From contig JAFUKI010000158.1 of assembly GCA_017467815.1 (NCBI GenBank), positions 1 to 45,397 of the forward strand: a stretch of 45,397 nucleotides of DNA. The letters are read 5' to 3'. The position numbers and the translations under genes are program-made. Numbering within the stretch: the stretch's first letter is position 1; every line of letters starts with the position of its first letter. Positions 8,049 through 18,677 of this stretch are shown in pieces. The notes under the pieces were generated by a model. That model had not been told where the DNA came from, ran no database searches, and worked only from the letters and a program-made list of their open reading frames with translations. The stretch comes from Clostridia bacterium (GTDB lineage: Bacteria > Bacillota > Clostridia > Oscillospirales > CAG-272).

Positions 8049-8082
8049 AACAAACTCTCCTTGCACGGAGGGTTTGTTTTTT
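8049..8082 (+). terminator. Rho-independent terminator after oxidoreductase copy C
   Basis: A 12-bp stem (AACAAACTCTCC against GGAGGGTTTGTT) with a 6-base loop and a T run. Confidence 0.85.
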
Positions 8083-8226
8083 CTTTCCCCTGGTATGCGT
8101 GTCCAATACAACAAATATCGAAAAAATCGGTCAATAAAACCCAGAAATATGCCAAGAATAAAATACTTATTGACATTTTTAACAGTTTTTAATGAAGAAA
8201 ATTTGAAGAAAAATGTGTTTTGCTTA

Positions 8227-8255
8227 TTGACTTGATAGTAAAGATATGTTATACT
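8227..8255 (+). promoter_or_regulatory. Sigma-A promoter of the BlaI-type gene, with long leader
   Basis: TTGACT, 17 bp, TATACT. The start codon is about 105 bases further on. The leader holds a loose inverted repeat (TACAT at 8310 region and ATGTA 8 bases later) and the palindrome TGGATATATCCA. BlaI operators are TACA/TGTA dyads, so the first could be an autoregulatory site, but the spacing is not the usual one. The remainder of the 8083-8366 gap shows nothing else. Confidence 0.65.
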
Positions 8256-8366
8256 ATTATAGCGATATGGGTGCAATTCTGTCCAAAAATGGGAAACTAT
8301 AGGAATGCATACATAGAGATAAATGTAAAATGGATATATCCATATCAATTATACGGGAGAATAACT

Positions 8367-8765
8367 ATGTCTAACAAGGAATTTATCAAGCTGCCTGAAA
8401 GTGAACTGGAGGTAATGCAGGCAATCTGGGCACTGGATGCAGAAGGCGAAAAATCCATTTCTGCCGGCTTGATCATGAAGCGTTTTCCCTCACTCACCCG
8501 TCTGAAGTTAACAACAGTTCTTACCCTGATTACAAGATTGCAGTTCAAAGGCTTTATCAGCGCCGAAAAGATCAGACGAGCAAATTGCTATACCCCCCTG
8601 ATCGATCGGGATGAATACAGACGTTTTGTAGCCGAAGATTTCGTGGAAAGAGTATACAGCGGCAACAGATTCGCCCTGATCTCCGCCCTCATCGAAGGAG
8701 GCAACCTGAACGAAAAGGAAACTGCTGAACTCAAAAAACTGGCAGATGCTCTGGCTGAAAAGTGA
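8367..8765 (+). CDS. BlaI/MecI/CopY-family transcriptional repressor
   Basis: A 132-residue protein with the family's winged helix in residues 1-85 (LPESELEVMQAIWAL, then TTVLTLITRLQFKGFI) and a C-terminal dimer helix. BlaI proteins repress beta-lactamase or copper genes until cut by a BlaR1-type sensor protease or released by a ligand. The start is ATG 8367 after GGGAGA. No BlaR1-type membrane protease, beta-lactamase or copper pump lies in the window, so its targets are elsewhere. It stands alone with its own promoter and a two-way terminator. Confidence 0.85.
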   Translation: MSNKEFIKLPESELEVMQAIWALDAEGEKSISAGLIMKRFPSLTRLKLTTVLTLITRLQFKGFISAEKIRRANCYTPLIDRDEYRRFVAEDFVERVYSGNRFALISALIEGGNLNEKETAELKKLADALAEK

Positions 8766-8796
8766 GAGAAACATACTTTTCCCAATACAACAAAAG

Positions 8797-8838
8797 AACA
8801 CCCCGGAAATCCGCTGAAAAGATTTCTGAGGTGTTTTT
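8797..8838. terminator. Two-way terminator between blaI-type gene and obg
   Basis: An imperfect stem: AACACC and GGAAATC pair with GATTTCTGAGGTGTT across a 9-base loop, followed by T on the plus strand. It lies between convergent genes. Confidence 0.75.
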
Positions 8839-8867
8839 AATTGTATCAAAATATTACAGGAAATTCA

Positions 8868-10205
<1,338 letters not shown>

Positions 10206-10757
10206 TTACCGGCGATCCGGATCCAGATTGGGCAGAATTTCTTCCGTATACTGAACGATGGACTTCGCAATGATCGCTTTCGCTTCATCCGGTCCGCCGA
10301 GATCATCCACGATGGTCTCCTTCTTCTCCAATGCTTTGTACACCGTAAAGAAGTGGGACATCTCAGCATAAATGTGAGAAGGAAGATCGTAAATTGAGTG
10401 ATAGGTGTTGTAGTTGGGATCGGCGTGGGGGATGGCGATGATCTTTTCATCCAAGAATCCGCCGTCGATCATTCGGATAACCCCGATGGGATAGCACTGG
10501 ACCAGCGTCAGAGGGGTAATTTCTTCGGAACAGATAATCAGAACATCCAAAGGGTCGCGGTCGTCTGCAAAAGTCAGCGGCAGAAAACCGTAGTTAGCCG
10601 GATAGTGGGTGGACGTATACAGAATACGGTCCATACGCAGAAGCCCGGTATCCTTGTCCAGTTCATATTTGATTTTACTGCCTTTGGAAATTTCCACAAC
10701 AGCAGTAAAAGATTCAGGAGTGACTTGCGAGGGGGCTATATCATGCCAGATATTCAT
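10206..10757 (-). CDS. ppa: Inorganic pyrophosphatase, family I
   Basis: A 183-residue protein with the family I signature DDRDPLDVL near residue 66 and the conserved lysine, tyrosine and aspartate pattern (YPANYGF, DGGFLDEKI). It hydrolyses pyrophosphate to phosphate in the cytoplasm and so pulls biosynthetic reactions forward. The length is typical of the family. The start is ATG after AAAGGAG. It lies between an aminotransferase gene and obg and is probably cotranscribed with both. Confidence 0.96.
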   Translation of the reverse strand: MNIWHDIAPSQVTPESFTAVVEISKGSKIKYELDKDTGLLRMDRILYTSTHYPANYGFLPLTFADDRDPLDVLIICSEEITPLTLVQCYPIGVIRMIDGGFLDEKIIAIPHADPNYNTYHSIYDLPSHIYAEMSHFFTVYKALEKKETIVDDLGGPDEAKAIIAKSIVQYTEEILPNLDPDRR

Positions 10758-10787
10758 AAAATGACTCCTTTGCTAATTTGAAATATA

Positions 10788-11975
10788 TCAGAACATTTCC
10801 TTGGCGAGTTTACCGAGAATGGCAACACCGCGGTCAATATCATCATCGGAAGGCATGGAATAATTCAGACGGAAAGAATCCGAAGGTGCATTTTCGTCAC
10901 AGTTGAAAGCGGAACCGGGTACAACGGCAACCTTCTGAGCCAGAGCAGCCTTTACAAAAGGTGCGGAATCCTTACCGTCGGGCAGGGTACACCACAGGAA
11001 CAGACCGCCTTCGGGACGGGTATACTTGATGCAGGAAGGGATCTCCCGATCCAGTGCAGTCAGCATACGGTTGCACTTGGCTCTGTAGAGATCCCGGATA
11101 CCGGCAATGTGGGCATCCAGATCATATTCGGTAATGTAACGGTGGCACAGCATCTGGAAGAACAGATTGGTGTGAACGTCTTCCACCTGCTTGGCAACGA
11201 TCATCTTGCTGACCAGCGCTTCCGGACCGCAGACAAAACCGACACGCATACCGGAGGAAAGAATCTTGGAGAAGGAAGAACAGTATACAACAATACCGTC
11301 TTCATCAAAAGATTTGTACGTGGGAACATCCACACCGGCAAAACGAAGTTCACCGTAGGGGTTGTCTTCCAGAATCACAACGCCGTACTGCTTCGCCAGA
11401 GCGTAAACCTTCTGACGGTTTTCCAGCGTGGAAGTAATACCGGCGGGATTGTGGAAAGTGGGAATCAGATACAGAATCTTTGCCCGCTTTTCGATTTTCA
11501 ATACAGCTTCCAGCTTTTCCACATCAATACCGTCGTCATTCAGCGGCACACCCACTGTTCTTGCACCGTTGGAACGGAACGCATTCAGCGCACCGATAAA
11601 GCTGGGATTTTCACAGATTACAGCATCCCCTTCATTGCACAAAGCCTTGCAGGTAAGTTCAATCCCCTGCTGACCGCCGGTTGTGATAACGGTGGTGTCA
11701 AAGGATCTGCTGATGCCGAAACGGTCACGGAGTCTTTCGGATACAGCCTGACGCAGGGGAGTGTAACCTTCGGTCATGCCGTACTGCAGAGCAAAAGAAG
11801 CCTGATTGGCGAAAATATCGGCGGAAATCCGAGACAGTGCTTCCACGGGGAAGGAAAGGGGATTGGGGTTGCCGGCAGCAAAACTGATGATGGTGGGATC
11901 GGTGAGGGATTTGAAAATCTCACGGATTGCGGAAGGCTTCAGCGCGGCAAGTTTATCGGAAATCTTGTATTCCAT
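10788..11975 (-). CDS. PLP-dependent class I/II aminotransferase
   Basis: A 395-residue fold-type I aminotransferase. It has the PLP lysine motif SSFSKILSSGMRVG near residue 237, the ILEDNPYGELRF segment that holds the cofactor ring and the C-terminal arginine region. It resembles the LysN/Aro8 group and the catalytic half of MocR regulators but has no DNA-binding domain. Likely substrates are aromatic, branched-chain or alpha-aminoadipate type amino acids; this cannot be settled from sequence. The start follows AAAGGA. It heads the operon with ppa and obg. Confidence 0.9.
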   Translation of the reverse strand: MEYKISDKLAALKPSAIREIFKSLTDPTIISFAAGNPNPLSFPVEALSRISADIFANQASFALQYGMTEGYTPLRQAVSERLRDRFGISRSFDTTVITTGGQQGIELTCKALCNEGDAVICENPSFIGALNAFRSNGARTVGVPLNDDGIDVEKLEAVLKIEKRAKILYLIPTFHNPAGITSTLENRQKVYALAKQYGVVILEDNPYGELRFAGVDVPTYKSFDEDGIVVYCSSFSKILSSGMRVGFVCGPEALVSKMIVAKQVEDVHTNLFFQMLCHRYITEYDLDAHIAGIRDLYRAKCNRMLTALDREIPSCIKYTRPEGGLFLWCTLPDGKDSAPFVKAALAQKVAVVPGSAFNCDENAPSDSFRLNYSMPSDDDIDRGVAILGKLAKEMF

Positions 11976-12031
11976 AGATATATATCCTTTCTGACCTGTT
12001 TAAACAGGGGTTCATTCGATTTACATCTTTA

Positions 12032-12060
12032 ATTATATCACGCAGAAGCATAAAAAACAA
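12032..12060 (-). promoter_or_regulatory. Sigma-A promoter of the aminotransferase-ppa-obg operon
   Basis: Minus strand TTGTTT, 17 bp, TATAAT, about 57 bp before the start codon. It faces away from the hisS promoter in the same 208-bp gap. Confidence 0.75.
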
Positions 12061-12090
12061 CATAAATTTTATAAAATTCTTGCATAACCC

Positions 12091-12119
12091 TTGTAAACAG
12101 CGGAATTTTTTGCTATACT
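12091..12119 (+). promoter_or_regulatory. Sigma-A promoter of hisS-aspS
   Basis: TTGTAA, 17 bp, TATACT, about 65 bp before hisS. There is no room for a T-box leader here, unlike many Firmicute synthetase genes. Confidence 0.75.
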
Positions 12120-12183
12120 TATATAATGAATAGCCATTCTTGTTTCAGATAAGGATGAAAACATAAAAAGGAATCATAGTGGT

Positions 12184-13440
12184 ATGGAAAAAATAATGAA
12201 ACCCCGTGGTACCATGGACATCATGGCACCGGATGTGTATACATGGAATTATATCGAAAAGACCGTACGTGACGTAGCTGCCCGTTTCGGCTTCTCCGAA
12301 GTACGTGTTCCCACATTTGAAGAAATCGGACTCTTCCGCAGAGGTGTGGGGGAATCCACCGACGTAGTGCAGAAAGAAATGTACACCTTCACCGACAAAG
12401 ACGGCACCATGTACGCGCTTCGTCCGGAAGGCACCGCCAGTGTCGCCCGTGCCATCATTGAAAACGGTAAGGCAACCGACACACTGCCTCTGAAGTATTT
12501 TTACGTAATCAACTGTTTCCGTTACGAAAAGCCCGAAGCCGGCAGAAGCCGTGAATTCGTTCAGTTCGGTACAGAAATGTTCGGCGCCCCCGGTTCTGCC
12601 GCAGACTTCACCATCATTTCCCTTGGCAGCACCGTTATCCAGGAACTGGGCATCACCAATGTAAAACTGCATATCAACTCCATCGGCTGCCCGAACTGCC
12701 GTCCCGTATACAGAGAAAAGCTGAAGGAATATCTCCGCGAAAACAAAGACAAGCTGTGCGATACCTGTATCGGCAGAATGGAAACCAACCCCCTTCGTGT
12801 ACTGGACTGCAAAAACGAACCCTGCAAGGAAGTAGCCGAAAACGCCCCCCGCACCATCGACCATCTTTGCCCCGAATGTGCAGAACATCTGGCAACTCTC
12901 AGAGAACAGCTGGACAGCGCAGGCATCGAATATGTTATCGACCCCCACATCGTAAGAGGACTTGACTATTATACCAGAACCGTATTTGAGTTTATCGCCG
13001 AAGGTATCGGTGCCCAGAGTACCGTATGCGGCGGCGGACGCTATGACGGACTGATGGAAGAACTGGGCGGTCCGAAGATGGCCGGCATCGGCTTCGGTAT
13101 GGGTATCACCCGACTGATTCTCGCCATGAACCAGTGCGGTGTAACCATCGAAAATCCCAACCTGCCGAAACTGTATATCGCATCCATGGGTCAGACCGCC
13201 GCAAACCGCGCACTGACCATCGTAAACGACCTGCGTAAGAACGGCATCGTGGCTGACTGCGACGTCATGAGCCGCAGCCTGAAAGCGCAGATGAAATATG
13301 CGGACAAGATCGGCGCCAAGTACGTTCTGATGCTGGGCGATAATGAGATCGAAACCGGCAAAGCCACCATCAAGGAAATGGCAACCAGCGAACAGACCGA
13401 AATCAGCCTGGACGAAATCGCTGCCTTTATCACGAAATAA
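12184..13440 (+). CDS. hisS: Histidyl-tRNA synthetase
   Basis: A 418-residue class II synthetase. Motif 2 lies near LRPEGTASVARA and the HisA-type motif appears as LDYYTRTVFEF; QFGTEMFG and the C-terminal anticodon-binding domain (from about residue 325, LYIASMG) are present. Length is normal. It charges tRNA-His in the cytoplasm. AAGGA lies about 11 bases before the ATG, a rather long spacing. It is followed after 20 bp by aspS, the usual Firmicute order. Confidence 0.97.
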   Translation: MEKIMKPRGTMDIMAPDVYTWNYIEKTVRDVAARFGFSEVRVPTFEEIGLFRRGVGESTDVVQKEMYTFTDKDGTMYALRPEGTASVARAIIENGKATDTLPLKYFYVINCFRYEKPEAGRSREFVQFGTEMFGAPGSAADFTIISLGSTVIQELGITNVKLHINSIGCPNCRPVYREKLKEYLRENKDKLCDTCIGRMETNPLRVLDCKNEPCKEVAENAPRTIDHLCPECAEHLATLREQLDSAGIEYVIDPHIVRGLDYYTRTVFEFIAEGIGAQSTVCGGGRYDGLMEELGGPKMAGIGFGMGITRLILAMNQCGVTIENPNLPKLYIASMGQTAANRALTIVNDLRKNGIVADCDVMSRSLKAQMKYADKIGAKYVLMLGDNEIETGKATIKEMATSEQTEISLDEIAAFITK

Positions 13441-13460
13441 TTTGAAAGGACATAAATCGT

Positions 13461-15257
13461 ATGAAATCTTTTACCAATGCAGATAAGAGAACCCATTACT
13501 GCGGAACACTGAGTGCCGCCAATATCGGTGAACGTGTATCCGTAGCAGGATGGTGTCAGCGCCAGAGAGACCTTGGCAGTCTGATTTTTATAGATCTCCG
13601 TGACCGTACCGGCATCGTACAGCTGGCATTTGACGAAGGTACCGATAAGGAAATTTTCGATACCGCATTCGGTATCCGTGCTGAATATGTCATCACTGCC
13701 CAGGGTGTTGTACGCTCCAGAGGGGAATCCGCCATCAACAAGAACATTCCAACCGGAGAAATCGAAATTTACGTGGAATCCATGAAGGTACTTACCGTTG
13801 CCCAGACGCCTCCTTTCGCCATCGTTGAAAACAGCGATGTTAAGCCGGAACTGCGTCTGAAGCACCGTTATCTGGACCTCCGCCGTCCCGACCTGCAGAG
13901 AAACATCATCGCCCGTTCCGAAATCGTAAAGCTGACCCGTAACTATTTCGCGGACAACGGTTTTATCGACGTAGAAACACCCTGCCTGATCAAGCCCACA
14001 CCGGAAGGTGCCAGAGACTATCTGGTGCCCAGCCGTGTACATCCCGGTAAGTTCTACGCGCTGCCCCAGTCTCCTCAGCTTTACAAGCAGCTTCTGATGT
14101 ATTCCGGCTTCGACCGCTATATCCAGATCGCACGCTGCTTCCGTGACGAGGACCTCCGTGCAGACCGTCAGCCTGAATTCACCCAGATCGACCTGGAAAT
14201 GTCCTTCGCCGATGAAGAAGATGTAATTGCTGTAAACGAAGGCTACCTGAAGTGCCTGTTTGACAACTTCATGCACCAGCCTCTGGAAGTTCCGTTCCCG
14301 CGCATGACCTGGAAGGAAGCTATGAACCGCTACGGTTCCGATAAGCCCGATACCCGCTTCGGCATGGAACTGTGCGATATTTCCGATGTAGTGAAGAACT
14401 GCGAATTCTCCGTATTTGCCGGTGCAGTGGCAGATGGGGGCAGTGTACGCGGTATTACCGTAGAAGGCGGCGCCAAGATGACCCGTAAGGAAATCGACTC
14501 TCTGGTTGAGTTTGTAAAGACCTACGGCGCAAAGGGTCTGGCATGGTACAAGAACACCGCCGTAGCACCCACCTCTTCCTTTGCCAAGTTCATGAAGGAA
14601 GAAGAAATCACCGCCATTCTGGAAAAGATGAACGTAAAAGAAGGCGACTTAGCATTGATCGTTGCCGCTAAGAATAAAGTAGTATACGATTCTCTCGGCG
14701 CACTCCGCTGCGAAGTGGCAAAGAAGCTGGGTCTGATTGACAAGAGCAAATTCAATTTCCTGTGGGTTACCGAATTCCCGCTTCTGGAATACTCCGAAGA
14801 AGACGGCAGATTCTACGCAATGCACCATCCCTTCACCATGCCCATGGAAGAAGACCTGCCTCTGCTGGATACCGATCCGGGCGCTGTACGTGCCAGAGCC
14901 TATGACTGCGTACTGAACGGTACCGAACTGGGCGGCGGCTCCGTGCGTATTCATACCACCGAACTGCAGACCAGAATGTTCGACGCGCTGGGCATCGGTG
15001 CGGAAGAAGCGGATGAAAAGTTCGGATTCCTGCTGGAAGCCTTCAAGTATGGTGTACCGCCCCACGCCGGTCTTGCATTCGGTCTGGACAGAGTGGTAAC
15101 CCTGCTGCTTGGTCTGGAAGATATCCGTGACGTGATCGCCTTCCCGAAGGTACAGAACGCTTCTGAACTTCTGTCCAAGTGTCCCGCCGCCGCCGATCCC
15201 GCAGCTCTTGCTGAACTGGGCATCGCCGTTGTAGCCGAAGAAAAGGAAGAAGCATAA
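13461..15257 (+). CDS. aspS: Aspartyl-tRNA synthetase (bacterial type)
   Basis: A 598-residue class II synthetase with an N-terminal OB anticodon-binding fold (residues 1-110), the catalytic core (FRDEDLRADRQPEFTQID) and the bacterial GAD insertion domain (about residues 290-420). Motif 3 is GLAFGLDRVV near the end. It ends in a short acidic tail. The start follows AAAGGA and the gene is cotranscribed with hisS. Whether it also charges tRNA-Asn cannot be decided from the sequence alone. Confidence 0.97.
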   Translation: MKSFTNADKRTHYCGTLSAANIGERVSVAGWCQRQRDLGSLIFIDLRDRTGIVQLAFDEGTDKEIFDTAFGIRAEYVITAQGVVRSRGESAINKNIPTGEIEIYVESMKVLTVAQTPPFAIVENSDVKPELRLKHRYLDLRRPDLQRNIIARSEIVKLTRNYFADNGFIDVETPCLIKPTPEGARDYLVPSRVHPGKFYALPQSPQLYKQLLMYSGFDRYIQIARCFRDEDLRADRQPEFTQIDLEMSFADEEDVIAVNEGYLKCLFDNFMHQPLEVPFPRMTWKEAMNRYGSDKPDTRFGMELCDISDVVKNCEFSVFAGAVADGGSVRGITVEGGAKMTRKEIDSLVEFVKTYGAKGLAWYKNTAVAPTSSFAKFMKEEEITAILEKMNVKEGDLALIVAAKNKVVYDSLGALRCEVAKKLGLIDKSKFNFLWVTEFPLLEYSEEDGRFYAMHHPFTMPMEEDLPLLDTDPGAVRARAYDCVLNGTELGGGSVRIHTTELQTRMFDALGIGAEEADEKFGFLLEAFKYGVPPHAGLAFGLDRVVTLLLGLEDIRDVIAFPKVQNASELLSKCPAAADPAALAELGIAVVAEEKEEA

Positions 15258-15314
15258 CGAAAAAGCAAACCACACACCACTATATTCCACATAAAATCAG
15301 AAAGGAACAGAATC

Positions 15315-16136
15315 ATGCCCGAAAACTTCAATATTGCCGAAACCCTTATGAACTTCATCTTCAATTCCGTAGTGCCGTACCTGTGGAGAATCATCGGCGC
15401 ACTGCTGGTACTTGCCATTGGCTTCAAGATTATCAACTTCGTTGTCAAAAAGCTCACCCATTCCAAGGGTTACGAAAAAATGGATACCAATATCCAGTCC
15501 TTTCTCGGAAATGTACTGCGCATCATTCTGAAGATTCTGGTCATCATCGTCGCTGTTTCCATCGTAGGTATTCCCACCGCATCTTTGATCGCAGGTCTGA
15601 CTACTTGCGGTGCCGCTATTGCACTGGCACTGCAGGGCGGACTTTCCAATATTGCAGCAGGCGTGGTAATCATGCTGTGCAAGCCCTTCCACATCGGTGA
15701 CTTCATCACAGCAGGGGATGTGTCCGGTGTAGTCAAGGAGATCGGTCTCTACTATACCAGCATCACCACTCCCGACAACCAGGACGTAGTGGTACCCAAC
15801 GGCAACCTGTCCAACTGTACCATCACGAACCTCTCCACCTGCGCAACCCGCCGTATCGACTTTGATTTCAACGTAGCACTGCAGAGTGACATCGAACTTG
15901 TCCGCAAAGTACTCCTTGCCACCGCAGCAAACAATGAAAACATTCTGAATGATCCCGCACCCGAAGTAATGGTTGCAGGCCACGGTTCTGCCGGTATAAC
16001 GGTAAAACTCCGTCTGTGGGTTTCCGCCGAAAATTACTGGAGCGTATACTTTGCGATGTACGAAGACGTAAAGAATTCCTTCGACCAGTTCGGCATCACC
16101 ATTCCGCATCAGCAGATCGACGTACATAATTATTGA
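15315..16136 (+). CDS. mscS: MscS-family small-conductance mechanosensitive channel
   Basis: A 273-residue protein. It has three membrane helices; the third, pore-lining one (about residues 90-125) has the Gly/Ala ridge typical of MscS (TTCGAAIALALQGGLSNIAAG). The cytoplasmic beta domain follows (GDFITAGDVSGVVKEIGLYYT, then DVVVPNG). It relieves turgor on osmotic down-shock. Good ribosome site (GAAAGGAA). It lies 57 bp after aspS and may be read through from it. Two palindromic repeats follow before the convergent ligase gene. Confidence 0.94.
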   Translation: MPENFNIAETLMNFIFNSVVPYLWRIIGALLVLAIGFKIINFVVKKLTHSKGYEKMDTNIQSFLGNVLRIILKILVIIVAVSIVGIPTASLIAGLTTCGAAIALALQGGLSNIAAGVVIMLCKPFHIGDFITAGDVSGVVKEIGLYYTSITTPDNQDVVVPNGNLSNCTITNLSTCATRRIDFDFNVALQSDIELVRKVLLATAANNENILNDPAPEVMVAGHGSAGITVKLRLWVSAENYWSVYFAMYEDVKNSFDQFGITIPHQQIDVHNY

Positions 16137-16172
16137 TTCCATAAGCACAATTTAAAACTGTCATAAGAAAAA

Positions 16173-16213
16173 CAGGGGAAGAAAAACTTTAACAAAAAGT
16201 CTTTCTTCCCCTG
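16173..16213. repeat. G-rich palindromic repeat, copy 1
   Basis: A long inverted repeat with arms CAGGGGAAGAAA and its near complement around an A/T core (ACTTTAACAAAAAGT), followed by T on the plus strand. It belongs to the family described under 24421-24470 and lies between convergent genes. Confidence 0.8.
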
Positions 16214-16270
16214 AATTTTTTAATCCATTCCTTCCACCTCTGACAGCCGACAGAAGTAATCCAAAAAACT

Positions 16271-16312
16271 TGGGGAGAAAGAACTTTTCATCCAAAAGAT
16301 TCTCTCTCCCCA
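16271..16312. repeat. G-rich palindromic repeat, copy 2
   Basis: Arms TGGGGAGAAAGAA and the near complement around a core of ACTTTTCATCCAAAAG. It is the second copy in the same convergent gap, about 60 bp from copy 1; each probably ends one of the two genes. Confidence 0.78.
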
Positions 16313-16334
16313 CTGTTATTTACAGCGTATTCAA

Positions 16335-18626
16335 TTACTTACTGCTGTTTTCTCTCAGTTCCACACGGCGGATCTTACCGGAGATGGTCTTCGGCAGCTC
16401 ATCCATAAATTCCACAATACGGGGATATTTATAGGGGGCTGTGTGTTCCTTGACATAATTCTGGATTTCCTTCTTGAGTGCATCCGTACCCTCGGTACCC
16501 TTTACCAGTACGATGGACGCCTTAACAACCTGACCGCGGATTTCATCGGGTACAGCGGTGATTGCACATTCCAGTACATAGGGGAGTTCCATGATAACAG
16601 ATTCGATTTCGAAGGGACCGATACGGTAGCCGGAGGACTTGATAACATCATCAATACGTCCAACATACCAGAAGAAACCATCTTCATCCCGCCATGCAGT
16701 GTCACCGGTGTGATAATAACCGTCGTGCCAAGCTTTATCCGTAGCTTCCTTGTCATTGTAGTAACCGAGGAACAGACCGCAGGGAACACCATCCTTGGTG
16801 CGTACAACGATCTCACCGGTTTCACCCACATCGCAGGAACGACCGTCAGGATCCAAAATATCCACATCGTACATGGGAGAAGGTCTGCCCATGGAACCGG
16901 GCTTCGGCGTGTCACCTACAAAGTTACCGATAACCAGCGTGGTTTCTGTCTGGCCGAAACCTTCCATCAGGGAAAGTCCGGTCAGTTCCTTGAACTTATA
17001 GAATACTTCAGGGTTCAGTGCTTCACCGGCAATGGTGGTATGCTTGAGGGAAGACATATCGTACTTGGAAAGGTCTTCCTTGATGAAGAAGCGGAACATG
17101 GTAGGCGGTGCGCAGAAGGTAGTGATACCGTACTTTGCAAACAGAGGCAGAATATCATGGGCTTCAAACTTGTCAAAGTCATAAACAAATACACAGCTTT
17201 CGCAGAGCCACTGACCGTAGAGTTTACCCCAGAGAGCCTTACCCCAACCGGTATCGGAGATGGTCAGATGAATACCGTCAGCGTCTACATTGTGCCAGTA
17301 GCGAGCCGTGATATAGTGACCAAGAGCATATTTGAAGCTGTGAGCGGCAACCTTCGGATAACCGGTAGTGCCGGAAGTGAACAGCATATACATGGGCTTG
17401 TCACCGCAGACATCCACTCTGCGTTCCCATGCTTCGGGATACTTGGCAAATTCCGTATCGAAATCATACCAGCCGTCACGGGTACCGTGAGCCATAAACA
17501 GAAGGATCGGATGATCGGCATTCTTAGCCGCATTTTCGGCGTGCATAGCCGTTTCGCCGTCGCCGGTACAGATGATAGCCTTAACACCGGCAGCCTGATA
17601 ACGGTAAGCGAAATCCTTTTCCACCAGCATATGTGTGGCGGGAATAGCCACCGCACCGATCTTATGCAGGGCAACGGAGCATACCCAGAATTCCCAGTGA
17701 CGCTTCAGAACCAGCATAACGGTGTCGCCTTCCTTGACACCCATATCCACCAGATAATTGGCAGCCTGGTTGGACATACGGCTGATTTCCCCGAAGGTGA
17801 ATTTTCTTTCGTTCTTATCTCTGTCCAGATGCAGCATTGCAACCTTGTCGGGACACTTTTCAGCCAGAGCATCTACAACATCGTAAGCAAAATTGAACTT
17901 GTCGGCATCGTGGAAAATGATGTTCTTCAGCCTGCCGTTTTCTTCGATGCATTCCACAAACTTACCGGCAACGGGATTTTCCGGCATGGGAGTCAGTGTG
18001 TTCAGGGGATCAAATGCCGGCGCAGGATCTTCCAGTGTATCCGGATAATCATAAGCCGCTTTACCATTGGCAATGATGATTGCCAAGAACTGACAATCCC
18101 CGTCAACCGCGATCATGCCATGGGGTTTGGAACTGTCGTAATAAATGGAGTCACCGGCTTCCAGAATTTCTTCGTGACCGTCAATGCTGACCTTCAGCTT
18201 GCCGGAAACAATGTAGTTGAATTCATGACCTTCATGACGGCTGAGCTTGATGGGCTTATCCTGTTCAGCGGGATTGTAGCGAGCCAGGACATCAAAGGGT
18301 TCAGCACCTTTGTTCTTGAACAGCGGCGCGAGGTTTTCATAACGGAATCCCTTGCGGCGTGCGATGGGAAGACCGCGTCCCCTACGGGTGATGCTGAATT
18401 CTTCCAGGGTAGGGCTGGAACCCTTGAGCAAATCCGTGGTATCCACACCAAGACGTGCGGCACACTTGTAGATAAACGTAAATGTAAAATCCGCATTTCC
18501 GGCTTCCAGTTCCCGGTACGCTTCCACAGAAACGCCGGTGCAGGATGCCATTTCCTCTTCGGAAATCTCGCAGACAAGTCTCGTTTCTTTGATTCTTGCT
18601 GCAACTTCTCTGATTACCTGTTCCAT
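16335..18626 (-). CDS. HTH-cupin-acyl-CoA ligase fusion protein, T-box controlled
   Basis: A 763-residue protein with three parts. Residues 1-68 are an XRE helix-turn-helix. Residues about 125-188 are a cupin barrel (SRHEGHEFNYIVSG, then SKPHGMI). From about residue 255 it is a full AMP-forming acyl-CoA ligase of the medium-chain/ACSM type: FTSGTTGYPK phosphate loop, GFGQTETT, YHTGD, the hinge GRIDDVIKSSGYRIG and the catalytic lysine in KTISGKIRR. The ligase should join an organic acid to CoA using ATP. The start at ATG 18626 follows AAAGGA. The HTH and cupin may sense the same acid and bind DNA. Transcription comes through a T-box leader, which ties expression to tRNA charging. The substrate is unknown; branched-chain or aryl acids are plausible. 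Confidence 0.9.
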   Translation of the reverse strand: MEQVIREVAARIKETRLVCEISEEEMASCTGVSVEAYRELEAGNADFTFTFIYKCAARLGVDTTDLLKGSSPTLEEFSITRRGRGLPIARRKGFRYENLAPLFKNKGAEPFDVLARYNPAEQDKPIKLSRHEGHEFNYIVSGKLKVSIDGHEEILEAGDSIYYDSSKPHGMIAVDGDCQFLAIIIANGKAAYDYPDTLEDPAPAFDPLNTLTPMPENPVAGKFVECIEENGRLKNIIFHDADKFNFAYDVVDALAEKCPDKVAMLHLDRDKNERKFTFGEISRMSNQAANYLVDMGVKEGDTVMLVLKRHWEFWVCSVALHKIGAVAIPATHMLVEKDFAYRYQAAGVKAIICTGDGETAMHAENAAKNADHPILLFMAHGTRDGWYDFDTEFAKYPEAWERRVDVCGDKPMYMLFTSGTTGYPKVAAHSFKYALGHYITARYWHNVDADGIHLTISDTGWGKALWGKLYGQWLCESCVFVYDFDKFEAHDILPLFAKYGITTFCAPPTMFRFFIKEDLSKYDMSSLKHTTIAGEALNPEVFYKFKELTGLSLMEGFGQTETTLVIGNFVGDTPKPGSMGRPSPMYDVDILDPDGRSCDVGETGEIVVRTKDGVPCGLFLGYYNDKEATDKAWHDGYYHTGDTAWRDEDGFFWYVGRIDDVIKSSGYRIGPFEIESVIMELPYVLECAITAVPDEIRGQVVKASIVLVKGTEGTDALKKEIQNYVKEHTAPYKYPRIVEFMDELPKTISGKIRRVELRENSSK

Positions 18627-18677
18627 AATCTGATTCCTTTCTTTTAGTACGCAGAATGATTTCTGTGCAGACAAAAC

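Noticed and set aside
16443..18647. Open frame of 734 codons on the plus strand opposite the ligase fusion
   Set aside because: It is an antisense shadow: the minus-strand protein has full domain matches and a ribosome site, while this frame has no recognisable domain and an unlikely composition.
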